Positions 7,973-16,732 of a stretch of DNA of 64,000 nucleotides are shown here, piece by piece. Under the pieces are notes generated by a model. That model worked only from the letters and a program-made list of their open reading frames with translations. It was not told the origin of the DNA and ran no database searches. This stretch comes from an uncultured Lachnospiraceae bacterium. GTDB lineage: Bacteria; Bacillota; Clostridia; Lachnospirales; Lachnospiraceae. Positions within the stretch are counted from its first letter, which is position 1. Every line of letters starts with the position of its first letter. Both the position numbers and the translations under genes were made by a program. The DNA lies in the NCBI GenBank assembly GCA_958428365.1, contig CAUAFT010000005.1, positions 1 to 64,000 of the forward strand, read 5' to 3'.

Positions 7973-9280
7973 ATGCGAATGTATGATTTGATTCTCAAGA
8001 AAAAAGAGGGAAAGGAACTGACCACAGAGGAGATCTATTACATGATAGAGGGCTACACCAAAGGCGGGATTCCCGATTATCAGATGTCTGCTATGACCAT
8101 GGCAATCTGCTTTCAGGGCATGAGCAAAAAGGAGACTCTCGATCTGACTCTTGCCATGCGGGACAGCGGAGACGTGCTGGACCTGAGCGGGATCGATGGT
8201 ATAAAGGTGGATAAGCACAGCACGGGAGGCGTGGGGGACAAGGTCTCCCTGGTGCTGGCACCCATTGTGGCGTCCCTTGGCGTTCCGGTGGCAAAGATGA
8301 GCGGCAGAGGGCTGGGACACACCGGAGGAACCATTGACAAGCTGGAATCCTTTGAAGGGTTTTCCACAGAACTCTCCGAGGAAAAATTCATAGACAGCGT
8401 CAACCATATCCATCTCGCCATTGCGGGACAGACCGGAAATCTTGCCCCTGCCGATAAAAAACTCTATGCCCTGCGGGATGTGACCGCCACCGTAAACCAG
8501 CTTTCTCTGATCGCCAGCAGTATTATGAGCAAAAAGCTGGCTTCCGGGGCAGACGCCATTGTGCTGGATGTTAAGACCGGAAGCGGAGCCTTCATGGAAA
8601 AAGAAGAGGACGCCATCGCTCTGGCAAAAGCCATGGTGGATATCGGAAACCGCGCTGGAAAAAAGACCGTTGCTCTGATCACCGATATGGATGAACCTCT
8701 TGGAAACGCTGTCGGAAATGCGCTGGAGGTAAAAGAAGCCATGGAAGCGCTGCGGGGTAACGGACCAAAGGATCTGATGGAGGTAGTCTCAGCCCTGGGA
8801 GCTCAAATGCTGGTTTTAGCTGGAAGAGCGGAGAACGAAGAGATTGCGGTGCATCTGATCGAAGAGACATTGGAACAGAAGCAGGCATGGAAAAAATTCG
8901 GAGAATTTATCGAAAACCAGGGCGGCAATAAAGAACAGCTTCTTCACCCTGAGCTTCTGCCAAAGGCCCGTTACGTCATCCCCGTGCTGGCGGAGGAAGA
9001 CGGATATGTGGAAAAAATCCATGCCCGAAAGATCGGCAGCGCCTGCATGACTCTGGGAGGGGGCAGGGAGACAAAAGAAAGCGTCATTGATCTGTCCGTC
9101 GGCGTGATCCTGAACAAAAAGAAGGGGGAAGCCGTAAAAAGAGGGGAGGCACTCACCTATATCCATGCCAATCACAGAGAAAAAGCCATCACTGCCTCCG
9201 CAATCATCCAAAGCGCCTATGAACTGGCAAAAGAGCCGATGGAAAAGGCTTCCATGGTGAAACAGATTATCCGCGAATAA
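7973..9280 (+). CDS. pdp: Pyrimidine-nucleoside phosphorylase
   Basis: A 435-aa enzyme cleaving uridine, deoxyuridine and thymidine with phosphate to the free base and (deoxy)ribose-1-phosphate. Visible family motifs are KVDKHSTGGVGDK (phosphate binding), KMSGRGLGHTGGT, and the C-terminal biotin-carrier-like pyrimidine phosphorylase domain with DLSVG and a lysine-rich RKK-like stretch. Length matches Pdp/DeoA. The start MRMYDLI agrees with the Bacillus enzyme and follows GAGAGG. No deoC, deoB or cdd gene sits alongside, so it is outside the usual deo operon context. Confidence 0.93.
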   Translation: MRMYDLILKKKEGKELTTEEIYYMIEGYTKGGIPDYQMSAMTMAICFQGMSKKETLDLTLAMRDSGDVLDLSGIDGIKVDKHSTGGVGDKVSLVLAPIVASLGVPVAKMSGRGLGHTGGTIDKLESFEGFSTELSEEKFIDSVNHIHLAIAGQTGNLAPADKKLYALRDVTATVNQLSLIASSIMSKKLASGADAIVLDVKTGSGAFMEKEEDAIALAKAMVDIGNRAGKKTVALITDMDEPLGNAVGNALEVKEAMEALRGNGPKDLMEVVSALGAQMLVLAGRAENEEIAVHLIEETLEQKQAWKKFGEFIENQGGNKEQLLHPELLPKARYVIPVLAEEDGYVEKIHARKIGSACMTLGGGRETKESVIDLSVGVILNKKKGEAVKRGEALTYIHANHREKAITASAIIQSAYELAKEPMEKASMVKQIIRE

Positions 9281-9303
9281 ACAACTTGTATTTTCCATAT
9301 AGT
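9275..9303 (+). promoter_or_regulatory. Candidate sigma-E (sporulation) promoter of yqfC
   Basis: GAATAAA (9275-9281), 14-nt spacer, CATATAGT (9296-9303) resembles the mother-cell sigma-E consensus KMATATT-N14-CATACAHT, the class that drives yqfCD in Bacillus. The predicted start of transcription falls at the yqfC ATG itself (9309). The match is partial (5 of 7 and about 6 of 8). Confidence 0.4.
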
Positions 9304-9308
9304 AAACT

Positions 9309-9590
9309 ATGAAAAATAAAAAGTTGAAATCAGTCAAGCAAAACATGGTGGAATCCTTAGAACTGCCCAAGGATCTGATCTATGGGGATTCCATTGTGAC
9401 CATTACCGGTCGAAGAGAAGTTCTGATTGAAAACTATAAGGGAATACTGGAATACACCGAAGAATATATCAAAATCCAGGCAAAAAACGCAAAATTAGCG
9501 GTCTATGGCAAACAGCTCTCCATTGAATATTATACAAATGAGGATATGAAGATTGTCGGATTTGTAAAATCAATAGAGTATGAGGCTTAG
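9309..9590 (+). CDS. yqfC: Sporulation protein YqfC (YabP family)
   Basis: A 93-aa protein of the YabP/YqfC family, made in the mother cell during sporulation. The signature LELPKDLIYGDSIVTITG...EVLIENYKGILEY is the family core. It lies directly before yqfD, the usual order. No Shine-Dalgarno sequence precedes the ATG, and a sigma-E-like -10 box ends 5 nt upstream, so the transcript may be leaderless. An alternative start at Met13 also lacks a ribosome site. Confidence 0.88.
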   Translation: MKNKKLKSVKQNMVESLELPKDLIYGDSIVTITGRREVLIENYKGILEYTEEYIKIQAKNAKLAVYGKQLSIEYYTNEDMKIVGFVKSIEYEA

Positions 9591-9595
9591 GAAAA

Positions 9596-10846
9596 ATGAC
9601 TTCGTTATTACGATATTTGTCGGGATATATACAGGTGAGACTGACAGGATATGCCACAGAGCGTTTTTTTCATCTGTGTACGAATCACAATATTTTTATC
9701 TGGGATCTGCGGCGTTGTGAGGATTCTTATGAGTTTTACATGAGCCTGCAGGATTTCTTTTTGATCCGTCCCCTGGTCAAAAAAACCAGGACGCGGGTTC
9801 GAGTGCTCCATCGCTACGGCTTTCCCTTTTTTTTACACCGCTATCGAAAAAGAAAGCTGTTTTTGCTGGGATTTCTTCTGGGAATTGTTATTATCTACGC
9901 TTTTTCCTGTTATGTCTGGAATATTGAGATCTGCGGCAATTCCGTTCTCTCCCAGGATACGATCTGCCGTTATCTGGAGCAGGAGAAGATCCGGGTGGGC
10001 GTTGCCAAAAAGGATGTGGACTGCGAGGAGTTAGAAGCAAAGCTCAGGCAGCATTTTTCCAATGTGATCTGGACCTCCGTCCGCTTGGAGGGCACAAAAC
10101 TCACGGTAGACGTGAAGGAAAATCTGGTCACAGAGGAACCGGATCAGGAGGAGAAGGAAGAAAATGAGACTGCCAAAGATCTCATAGCCGATAAAGAGGC
10201 TACGATCTTACAGATCGTAACAAGAAGCGGAACGCCGAAGGTCAAAGCCGGGGATAAGGTGAAGAAGGGAAGTATTCTTGTATCAGGAAGAATCGACATC
10301 TTAAACGACGCCAAGGAAGTGGTGGATTATCAGTACTGCAAGGCGGACGCCGATATTCTGGCGCAGACCTCCTATTCTTATGAGTATGAAGTGCCAAAAA
10401 AAATTCAGAAAAAGGTATATACCGGGGAAGAAAAAAATCGTTATTCTCTCTGGTATCACAAAAAATATATCGGTTTCTCCAGCCAGAAAGTATCCTACCG
10501 TCTCTATGAAAAGGAGAGCGAGAAGAAACAGCTTCGGCTTTTTCAAAATTTTTATCTTCCGTTTTATATCCAAAAAGACACTTATAAAGAGTATCAGGTA
10601 AAAAATTTTGAAGTGGAAAAAAAGGAAGCAAAAGCTCTTGCCGCAAAGGATCTGGAGGTCTTTCTTTCAAAATTAGAAGAAAAAGGGCTTCAAATTACGG
10701 AAAAAAATGTTATGATGGATACAAAGAAAAATGAGTATGTATTTCAGGGCACCATCTTAACCGAAGAAAAATTCGGAACTTATCAGGATACGGAAAAGTT
10801 AGAAGTGCCCAAACAAGAAGGAACTGTAGAAAATGAGTCTGAATGA
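9596..10846 (+). CDS. yqfD: Sporulation protein YqfD
   Basis: A 416-aa membrane-anchored sporulation protein. A cytoplasmic N-terminal region of about 90 residues is followed by one strong transmembrane segment (about 92-110) and a large extracytoplasmic domain with a POTRA-like motif start (WNIEICGNSVLSQDTICRYL) and a barrel-sandwich stretch (TRSGTPKVKAGDKVKKG). The partner YqfC gene is 5 bp upstream; TTAGGAA serves as ribosome site. The C-terminus overlaps phoH by 14 bp, coupling sporulation genes to the phoH-ybeY operon as in many Firmicutes. Confidence 0.9.
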   Translation: MTSLLRYLSGYIQVRLTGYATERFFHLCTNHNIFIWDLRRCEDSYEFYMSLQDFFLIRPLVKKTRTRVRVLHRYGFPFFLHRYRKRKLFLLGFLLGIVIIYAFSCYVWNIEICGNSVLSQDTICRYLEQEKIRVGVAKKDVDCEELEAKLRQHFSNVIWTSVRLEGTKLTVDVKENLVTEEPDQEEKEENETAKDLIADKEATILQIVTRSGTPKVKAGDKVKKGSILVSGRIDILNDAKEVVDYQYCKADADILAQTSYSYEYEVPKKIQKKVYTGEEKNRYSLWYHKKYIGFSSQKVSYRLYEKESEKKQLRLFQNFYLPFYIQKDTYKEYQVKNFEVEKKEAKALAAKDLEVFLSKLEEKGLQITEKNVMMDTKKNEYVFQGTILTEEKFGTYQDTEKLEVPKQEGTVENESE

Positions 10847-11831
10847 AATAAGATTGGATATCCCGGCGGAACACATGGCGAATGTATTCGGGGGATGTGA
10901 CAAAAATATGAAGATGATCGAACGCACTCTTAACGTGACCGTGGCTGTGCGAGAGGATGGAATGAAGATCCTGGGAGACAACGCGGGGGTTAAGAGTGCT
11001 TCCCGCGTATTCCTGGAACTGGTGGAATTGAGCAAACGGGGAAATGAGATTACGGAACAGCAGGTGAGATATGCCCTGGATCTGGCGGCGGAACAGGAGA
11101 ACATCTCCGTTTTGAAAACCATCGACGACGATCTGATCTGCCATACCATAAACGGAAAGCCTATCAAGCCCAAGACCCTGGGGCAGAAAGACTATGTGGA
11201 CGCCATCCGAAAGCAGATGGTGGTCTTTGGCATCGGTCCTGCCGGAACGGGAAAGACTTATCTGGCAATGGCAATGGCGATCACAGCTTTTAAGAACGAG
11301 GAAGTGGGAAGGATCATCCTGACCAGACCTGCCATTGAGGCGGGGGAGAAGCTGGGATTTCTTCCAGGAGATCTGCAAAGCAAGGTGGATCCGTATTTAA
11401 GACCGCTCTATGACGCACTCTACCAGATCATGGGAGCGGAGACTTTTCAGAAGAATATGGAAAAGGGATTGATCGAGGTGGCTCCTCTGGCTTATATGCG
11501 CGGACGTACCCTGGACAATGCCTTTATCATACTGGATGAGGCGCAGAACACCACGCCGGCGCAGATGAAGATGTTCTTAACCCGTATCGGCTTTGGCTCT
11601 AAGGTGGTCATCACCGGAGATGCTACCCAGAAAGATCTGCCGAAGGGAACGGTATCGGGACTGGATGTGGCGCTTCGGGTCTTAAAAAAGGTGGAGGGAA
11701 TCTCCATCTGTGAACTTTCCAGCAAGGACGTGGTACGCCACCCGCTGGTGCAGAAAATCGTACAGGCCTATGAAGCCTATGAGAAGAAAGAGACAAAAGA
11801 GAAGAAGAAAAAGCCGGGGGCAAGAAGATGA
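10833..11831 (+). CDS. phoH: PhoH family ATPase
   Basis: A 332-aa PhoH-like protein (YbeZ type) with an N-terminal KH-like region and a P-loop ATPase domain: Walker A GPAGTGKTYLA (about residues 134-144) and Walker B FIILDEAQN. YbeZ/PhoH works with the endoribonuclease YbeY in rRNA processing and RNA quality control, and ybeY follows two genes downstream here. It overlaps yqfD upstream and the next gene (by 4 bp) downstream, so this is one translationally coupled operon. Confidence 0.92.
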   Translation: MSLNEIRLDIPAEHMANVFGGCDKNMKMIERTLNVTVAVREDGMKILGDNAGVKSASRVFLELVELSKRGNEITEQQVRYALDLAAEQENISVLKTIDDDLICHTINGKPIKPKTLGQKDYVDAIRKQMVVFGIGPAGTGKTYLAMAMAITAFKNEEVGRIILTRPAIEAGEKLGFLPGDLQSKVDPYLRPLYDALYQIMGAETFQKNMEKGLIEVAPLAYMRGRTLDNAFIILDEAQNTTPAQMKMFLTRIGFGSKVVITGDATQKDLPKGTVSGLDVALRVLKKVEGISICELSSKDVVRHPLVQKIVQAYEAYEKKETKEKKKKPGARR

Positions 11832-13009
11832 AAGAACATCGTTTTATCAGAAGACGGGTTCTTGGAATCGGTCTGATCGTATTATCCACAATTTTGTTTT
11901 CCCTGCTGATGGGAAGCCGGGCGGAAATGGCGCTGGACGAGATGCTGGTGCTGTTCTTCATCGACTTTGTATTTCTGGCGGTTCTTGTCTATTTTCTGGA
12001 GGAGGAACGGTTCCTAGGGCGGCTGCCGGGAAAGGAGAGCAATGATTTTAAGACCATTGCCATATTGTATCTGCTTGGGATGGCGGGAAATTATCTCTGC
12101 CTCTATCTGCCGAATTATATCACGATCTCCTTCGCCTTTGCTCTTTTTATGACCCTGGCCTCAAACAGGGAGATGGCGCTGACCATGGGGATCTTCATGA
12201 ATCTGACCCTTGCCGTGGCTCTGAATCAGGACATCCATGTGCTGATGGCGTCCATACTGATGACGCTGCTGGGCGTTATGCTTGCCCTGGCGGGACGGAA
12301 AAAACAATCCTATTTGTGGGTGCAATTTCTTGTATTCTTTGGTACAATAGTTATCATAATGTCCTGTTACTATGCACAGTATCTTCAGATAAAAAGAGAA
12401 GTCCTCTTTTTGGCAGGGGCAATGGCAGTCATCAACCTGCTCTTTATGGAGATCGGAGGAAGGGTCTTTTTCCCGAAGGCGGAGAAGATCGCATCCAGCG
12501 TCTACACAAGTCTGCTGGATGAGGAATATCCTTTAGTACAGTCCATCCGTCATTTTTCCGAGATCGACTATTCCCATGCGGTGCGCGTCTCCGGTATCTG
12601 TGGAGAGTGCGCAAGACTTTTGAGTCTGAATGAAGAGCTCTGTAAGGCGGCGGGATTTTATTACCGTATTGGACGGATGGAGGGAGAACCCTATACGGAA
12701 AATGGGGTGATCCTGGCAGAAAACGCCTGTTTTCCCAAGGATCTCATACAGATCTTAAAGGAATATAACGGAGAGCTGACAGCAATCTCATCCAGAGAAT
12801 CCGCCGTGGTACATATGGTGGACCGGGTTGTGACAAAGCTGGATCTACTGGATAAAAAAACATTTTCCACAAACTGGAATCAGGACATGCTGATCTACCA
12901 GACTCTGAACGAGGATTCCTCCACCGGGATCTATGATGAATCGGGACTCAGTATGAATCAGTTCCTGAAGATCCGCGACTTTTTAGTGAAGGGAGATCAT
13001 CTGTTTTGA
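11828..13009 (+). CDS. PgpH-like 7TM protein with a degenerate HD domain
   Basis: A 393-aa integral membrane protein in the position occupied by pgpH/yqfF (7TMR-HD, cyclic-di-AMP phosphodiesterase) between phoH and ybeY. Compared with the roughly 700-aa PgpH, it lacks the N-terminal extracellular 7TMR-HDED domain and starts straight at the transmembrane bundle (hydrophobic segments to about residue 210). The C-terminal part aligns with the HD domain: YSHAVRVSG corresponds to YQHSLMVAN, but the metal-binding HDIGK is replaced by YRIGR (YYRIGRM) and later histidines are missing. It is therefore unlikely to hydrolyse c-di-AMP; a sensing or scaffold role is possible. Confidence 0.72.
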   Translation: MKEHRFIRRRVLGIGLIVLSTILFSLLMGSRAEMALDEMLVLFFIDFVFLAVLVYFLEEERFLGRLPGKESNDFKTIAILYLLGMAGNYLCLYLPNYITISFAFALFMTLASNREMALTMGIFMNLTLAVALNQDIHVLMASILMTLLGVMLALAGRKKQSYLWVQFLVFFGTIVIIMSCYYAQYLQIKREVLFLAGAMAVINLLFMEIGGRVFFPKAEKIASSVYTSLLDEEYPLVQSIRHFSEIDYSHAVRVSGICGECARLLSLNEELCKAAGFYYRIGRMEGEPYTENGVILAENACFPKDLIQILKEYNGELTAISSRESAVVHMVDRVVTKLDLLDKKTFSTNWNQDMLIYQTLNEDSSTGIYDESGLSMNQFLKIRDFLVKGDHLF

Positions 13010-13503
13010 CCGTAACATTTGAGAGCGAGGTAGAAATACCCTTTGATTTTGCATATGAAAAGACAGCAGAGGAAGTAATCGAAAAGGCGATTGAACTGGA
13101 GAAGTTTCCATTGGAAGCGGAGCTGAATCTGCTTTTGGTGGATAATGATGCCATACGGGAGATCAACCGCACCTACCGGGAGATCGACCGGGCGACGGAT
13201 GTATTGTCCTTTCCCATGATCGACTATGAGACGCCGGGAGATTTTTCCAAAGTCGAAGGAGAGATGGGGGAGAATCTCAATCCCGACACAGGCGAGGTCC
13301 TTTTGGGGGATATCATCCTGTCCGTGCCGAAGGTGTTGGAACAGGCGCAGGAATATGGACACAGTCCCAAAAGGGAGTTTGCTTTTTTAATCACGCATAG
13401 TATGCTGCATTTATTCGGCTATGACCATATGGAGCCGGAGGAGGCGGCAATTATGGAAAATAAACAAAAAAAGATCCTGGATTCTTTGGGAATCACAAGA
13501 TAG
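13006..13503 (+). CDS. ybeY: Endoribonuclease YbeY (rRNA maturation)
   Basis: A 165-aa zinc-dependent endoribonuclease acting in 16S rRNA 3' maturation and ribosome quality control. The metal motif HxxxHxxGYDH is complete (HSMLHLFGYDH, about residues 132-142), and RATDVLSFP is the second family motif. It begins with a TTG codon overlapping the TGA of the preceding gene (TTGA), with GGGAG 8-9 nt upstream; the resulting N-terminus is of normal family length. Confidence 0.93.
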   Translation: MTVTFESEVEIPFDFAYEKTAEEVIEKAIELEKFPLEAELNLLLVDNDAIREINRTYREIDRATDVLSFPMIDYETPGDFSKVEGEMGENLNPDTGEVLLGDIILSVPKVLEQAQEYGHSPKREFAFLITHSMLHLFGYDHMEPEEAAIMENKQKKILDSLGITR

Positions 13504-13520
13504 TTGAGGAGGAATCAGAC

Positions 13521-14600
13521 ATGAAGAAACATGTTGCAATGTTTTTCGTTGTTTTATCTGCATGCGCCCTGGTTTTCACAGGCTGCAAAAAAGAAGATAC
13601 ATCATCAGAGACCAAAACAGAGAAAACAACCGAGAAAAAGGAAACAAAGAAAAAGACCGCAGACAGCGTGAATCCGCTGACCGGGGAGGCGATGGACAGC
13701 GAGCAGGCGAAAAAACGTCCGGTTGCCATCATGATCAGCAATATCGAACAGGCGCTTCCTCAGTATGGAACGGGGGCTGCTGATGTGATCTACGAATGTC
13801 CGGTAGAGGGCGGACTGACCCGTATGATGGCGATCTATCAGGATTATTCCGATTTAGAGCGGATCGGCTCTGTGAGAAGCTGCCGTCTCTACTTTCCGGA
13901 ATTTGCCAATGAGTTCAACGCGATCTATGTCCACTATGGACAGGCTGCCTATGCGGAACCGTTTTTAGAGAGCGGAGAGGTGGATAATCTGAACGGATTG
14001 GACGCTGTGGGAAGCAAGGTCTTTTACCGGTCCTCTGACAGAAAAGCACCTCATAACGCCAACACCAGCACGGAGGGCATCAACGCAGGCATTGAGCAGA
14101 TGGGTTATGCCACAGAGTTGGAGGATGGATTCGGAACCCCGTTTATATTTGCCGAAGAAGAGGACGGCGTTGCTTTAAAAGATGGTGAAGACGCTGTGGT
14201 AGTTGCTCCAGGCTATGTGGTAAATAAACCATGGTTCGTCTATGACAAGAAGAGCGGCGAGTACAAACGCTTTGAGTACGGCGAAGAGCAGAAGGATGCT
14301 TCCACCGATCAGCAGCTGAGTGTAAAGAACATTCTGATCCAGTGCTGCAGCTGGCAGTATGAGGTGGATAACAAGTATCTGAACATTAACACCTCCTCCG
14401 GCGGAGACGGTTACTATATTACAAATGGAAAAGCCATTCCGGTGACCTGGAAAAAAGAGGGCAGCCGCACCCATTACTATGACGCTGAAGGCAATGAGAT
14501 CACTATGAATCAGGGCAAGACCTGGGTCTGCGTCGTACAGGATTCCTATGCAGATAAGATTGCATTTTACAGCAGTGAAGAGGACTATACTGCAAAATAG
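13521..14600 (+). CDS. DUF3048 lipoprotein (YerB-like)
   Basis: A 359-aa exported lipoprotein: signal peptide with lipobox VFTGC (Cys22), a lysine/threonine/glutamate-rich linker (about 24-48), then the DUF3048 domain (about 50-350; RPVAIMISNIEQALPQYG and RIGSVRSCRLYF are recognisable). The Bacillus homologue YerB is a putative lipoprotein without a settled function. The ribosome site GAGGAGG precedes the ATG. It follows ybeY by 17 bp, so it may be the last gene of the phoH operon. Confidence 0.87.
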   Translation: MKKHVAMFFVVLSACALVFTGCKKEDTSSETKTEKTTEKKETKKKTADSVNPLTGEAMDSEQAKKRPVAIMISNIEQALPQYGTGAADVIYECPVEGGLTRMMAIYQDYSDLERIGSVRSCRLYFPEFANEFNAIYVHYGQAAYAEPFLESGEVDNLNGLDAVGSKVFYRSSDRKAPHNANTSTEGINAGIEQMGYATELEDGFGTPFIFAEEEDGVALKDGEDAVVVAPGYVVNKPWFVYDKKSGEYKRFEYGEEQKDASTDQQLSVKNILIQCCSWQYEVDNKYLNINTSSGGDGYYITNGKAIPVTWKKEGSRTHYYDAEGNEITMNQGKTWVCVVQDSYADKIAFYSSEEDYTAK

Positions 14601-14614
14601 TTTTGAGGTTTTTT

Positions 14615-16270
14615 ATGAGCGATAATAGAAAAAAAGAATCCAATTTTTTAGTACAGGGTTCTATTCTGGCAGTTGCTTCGATCATCAGCCGTATCATAGG
14701 GCTCCTTTACAGGGTCCCTTTAACGGCGATCATCGGTGACAATGGAAACAGCTATTATAGCTGCGCATATGAGATTTACAGTATGCTGCTTTTGATCTCG
14801 TCTTACAGTCTGCCTATGGCAGTCTCCAAGCTGGTGTCTACAAGAGTGGCAAAGGGCGACTTTAAGAATGCTTTCCGGGTGTTTAAGGGGGCATTCTTAT
14901 TTGCCGTATGTTCCGGTGTTGTGGCGTCTTTGATCGTATTTTTTGGCGCCGAGGTCATCACGCACATTATGAAGACTCCTCTGAGCGTCTTTGCCCTCAA
15001 AGTATTGGCACCGACGCTGATCGTCATGGCAGTTCTTGGCGTATTGAGAGGTTTCTTCCAGGGAATGGGAACTATGATGCCAAGCGCAGTCTCCCAGATC
15101 ATCGAACAGATCATCAATGCCATTGTCAGCGTGTGGGCTGCCTATATGCTGTCTTCTTACGGAAAGAAGATAGGCGCGGTGCTTGGAAGCAGTGAGGATT
15201 ATGCGGCGGCTTACGGTGCTGCAGGCGGCACGCTTGGAACGGCTATGGGAGCGGTCTTTGCCCTGTTGTTCTCCATCTTTGTGTTCGCCACTTACTCTCC
15301 GGTATTTCGAAAAAGGATCAAACAGGGCAGGACAAAGAGAACAGAGAGCTACGGCTATATTTTCCAGATCCTGATCTTAACCATTGTTCCGGTACTTCTC
15401 AGTACTACTGTCTACAATATCAGCTCCGTCATCGACCAGGGAATCTATAAAAACGTGGCATTACAGCAGGGATATACCAGCAGGCAGATCGACAATTGGT
15501 GGGGGATCTTTTCCGGAAAATACAAGGTTCTGACAAACGTTCCGATCTCCATTGCCTCCGCCATGGCGGCATCCTGTGTTCCGAGCCTGGCGGCAGCCTA
15601 TGCAAAGCGGGATGCGAGATTAGTTCGCAGCAGGATCAATTCTTCCATCCGCTTTATCATGGTGATCGCGTTTCCATGTGCCGTGGGGATCGGGGTTCTG
15701 GCGTCTCCGATCATGCAGCTTCTCTTTGGGGATGACGGAAAGGTCGTGGAAAGTATGCTGCGGATCGGAGCTGTCTCCATTGTATTTTATTCCCTGTCTA
15801 CCCTGTCAAATGGACTACTGCAGGGAATCAACCGGATGCGGGCGCCGGTAAAAAATGCTGTGATCGCGCTGGTTTTACACCTGGGTGTTCTCTTCGCCTG
15901 CCTGTACGGGTTCCATCTGAGCATATACTCCGTGGTCATCGCAAATGCTTTTTTTGCCTTTATCATGTGCTTTTTAAACGCCCGGTCCTTAAAACGTTAT
16001 ACCAGATACCGACAGGAGGTTTTAAAGACTTTCCTTGTTCCAGCCCTTTCTTCCGGCATCATGGGAGTTGCCGTTTACTACGCCTACCGCTTCATACATA
16101 AGCTGGTTGCAATAAACGCTGTATCCACCCTGCTCAGTATTTTGCTGGGAGGCATTATCTATGTGATCTGTCTGTTTTTGTTGAGAGGACTGAATGAGGA
16201 GGACGTGTTATCCTTCCCGAAAGGTCATACGTTGGCACGGATTTTGAAAAAATTACATTTATTGAGATAA
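14615..16270 (+). CDS. Polysaccharide/lipid II flippase-like MATE/MOP transporter (SpoVB/MurJ-like)
   Basis: A 551-aa polytopic protein with about 14 hydrophobic segments in the MOP/MVF exporter fold. Motifs such as FLVQGSILAVASIISRIIGLLYRVP and the internal VLSTTVYNISSVIDQ belong to the SpoVB/YtgP (Amj/MurJ-like) group, which flips undecaprenyl-linked cell-wall precursors. The frame could begin at a TTG (14603), but the ATG at 14615 with TGAGG 6 nt upstream fits best. It follows the DUF3048 gene by 14 bp. Whether it is vegetative or sporulation-specific cannot be decided. Confidence 0.85.
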   Translation: MSDNRKKESNFLVQGSILAVASIISRIIGLLYRVPLTAIIGDNGNSYYSCAYEIYSMLLLISSYSLPMAVSKLVSTRVAKGDFKNAFRVFKGAFLFAVCSGVVASLIVFFGAEVITHIMKTPLSVFALKVLAPTLIVMAVLGVLRGFFQGMGTMMPSAVSQIIEQIINAIVSVWAAYMLSSYGKKIGAVLGSSEDYAAAYGAAGGTLGTAMGAVFALLFSIFVFATYSPVFRKRIKQGRTKRTESYGYIFQILILTIVPVLLSTTVYNISSVIDQGIYKNVALQQGYTSRQIDNWWGIFSGKYKVLTNVPISIASAMAASCVPSLAAAYAKRDARLVRSRINSSIRFIMVIAFPCAVGIGVLASPIMQLLFGDDGKVVESMLRIGAVSIVFYSLSTLSNGLLQGINRMRAPVKNAVIALVLHLGVLFACLYGFHLSIYSVVIANAFFAFIMCFLNARSLKRYTRYRQEVLKTFLVPALSSGIMGVAVYYAYRFIHKLVAINAVSTLLSILLGGIIYVICLFLLRGLNEEDVLSFPKGHTLARILKKLHLLR

Positions 16271-16318
16271 TCTGTATAAACTGAAAAAAAGCTGCGAATA
16301 CTGTTTTGGGGTGATATT

Positions 16319-16687
16319 ATGAACAAAACAAACCGTATCCGCACTTTTTTTATCCTGGGGGCAGGCGTTCTCATTGGAAGCTATTCCCTTTGGAACTATT
16401 CGGTGCAGATGAGAGAAGAGATGGATGCAAAAGAAAAACAACAGACAGAGCAGGTGAAGGAAGAGGCGACCAGGGAGACCGGAGCGTCAAAATCAGCCTA
16501 CGAATATGTCATTGTAAATGAGAACGGGTATCTGACCGTCTATAAAAAAGATTTAAAGACTGTATACTTTAATACGGATATATCCTACCGGGAGTTAAGC
16601 ACGGAATTACAGGAGAAGATCGACAATGGATATCCGATCCAGGATACACAGGAGCTGTATGATTTTTTAGAAAATTATTCTAGTTAA
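16319..16687 (+). CDS. Small membrane-anchored BofC-like protein
   Basis: A 122-aa protein: an N-terminal uncleaved signal or transmembrane segment (about 10-27), a Glu/Lys-rich linker, then a compact domain (about 60-120; YVIVNENGYLTVYKKDLKTV...TDISYREL...ELYDFLENYSS). This pattern resembles the C-terminal domain of BofC, the forespore regulator of the SpoIVB protease, and similar domains in many clostridial proteins. The family assignment is from pattern memory only and the role is unknown. Confidence 0.6.
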   Translation: MNKTNRIRTFFILGAGVLIGSYSLWNYSVQMREEMDAKEKQQTEQVKEEATRETGASKSAYEYVIVNENGYLTVYKKDLKTVYFNTDISYRELSTELQEKIDNGYPIQDTQELYDFLENYSS

Positions 16688-16732
16688 ATACCGTATAGTA
16701 TGTTATAATCGCTCTTAAGGGAGCGTGATCAA

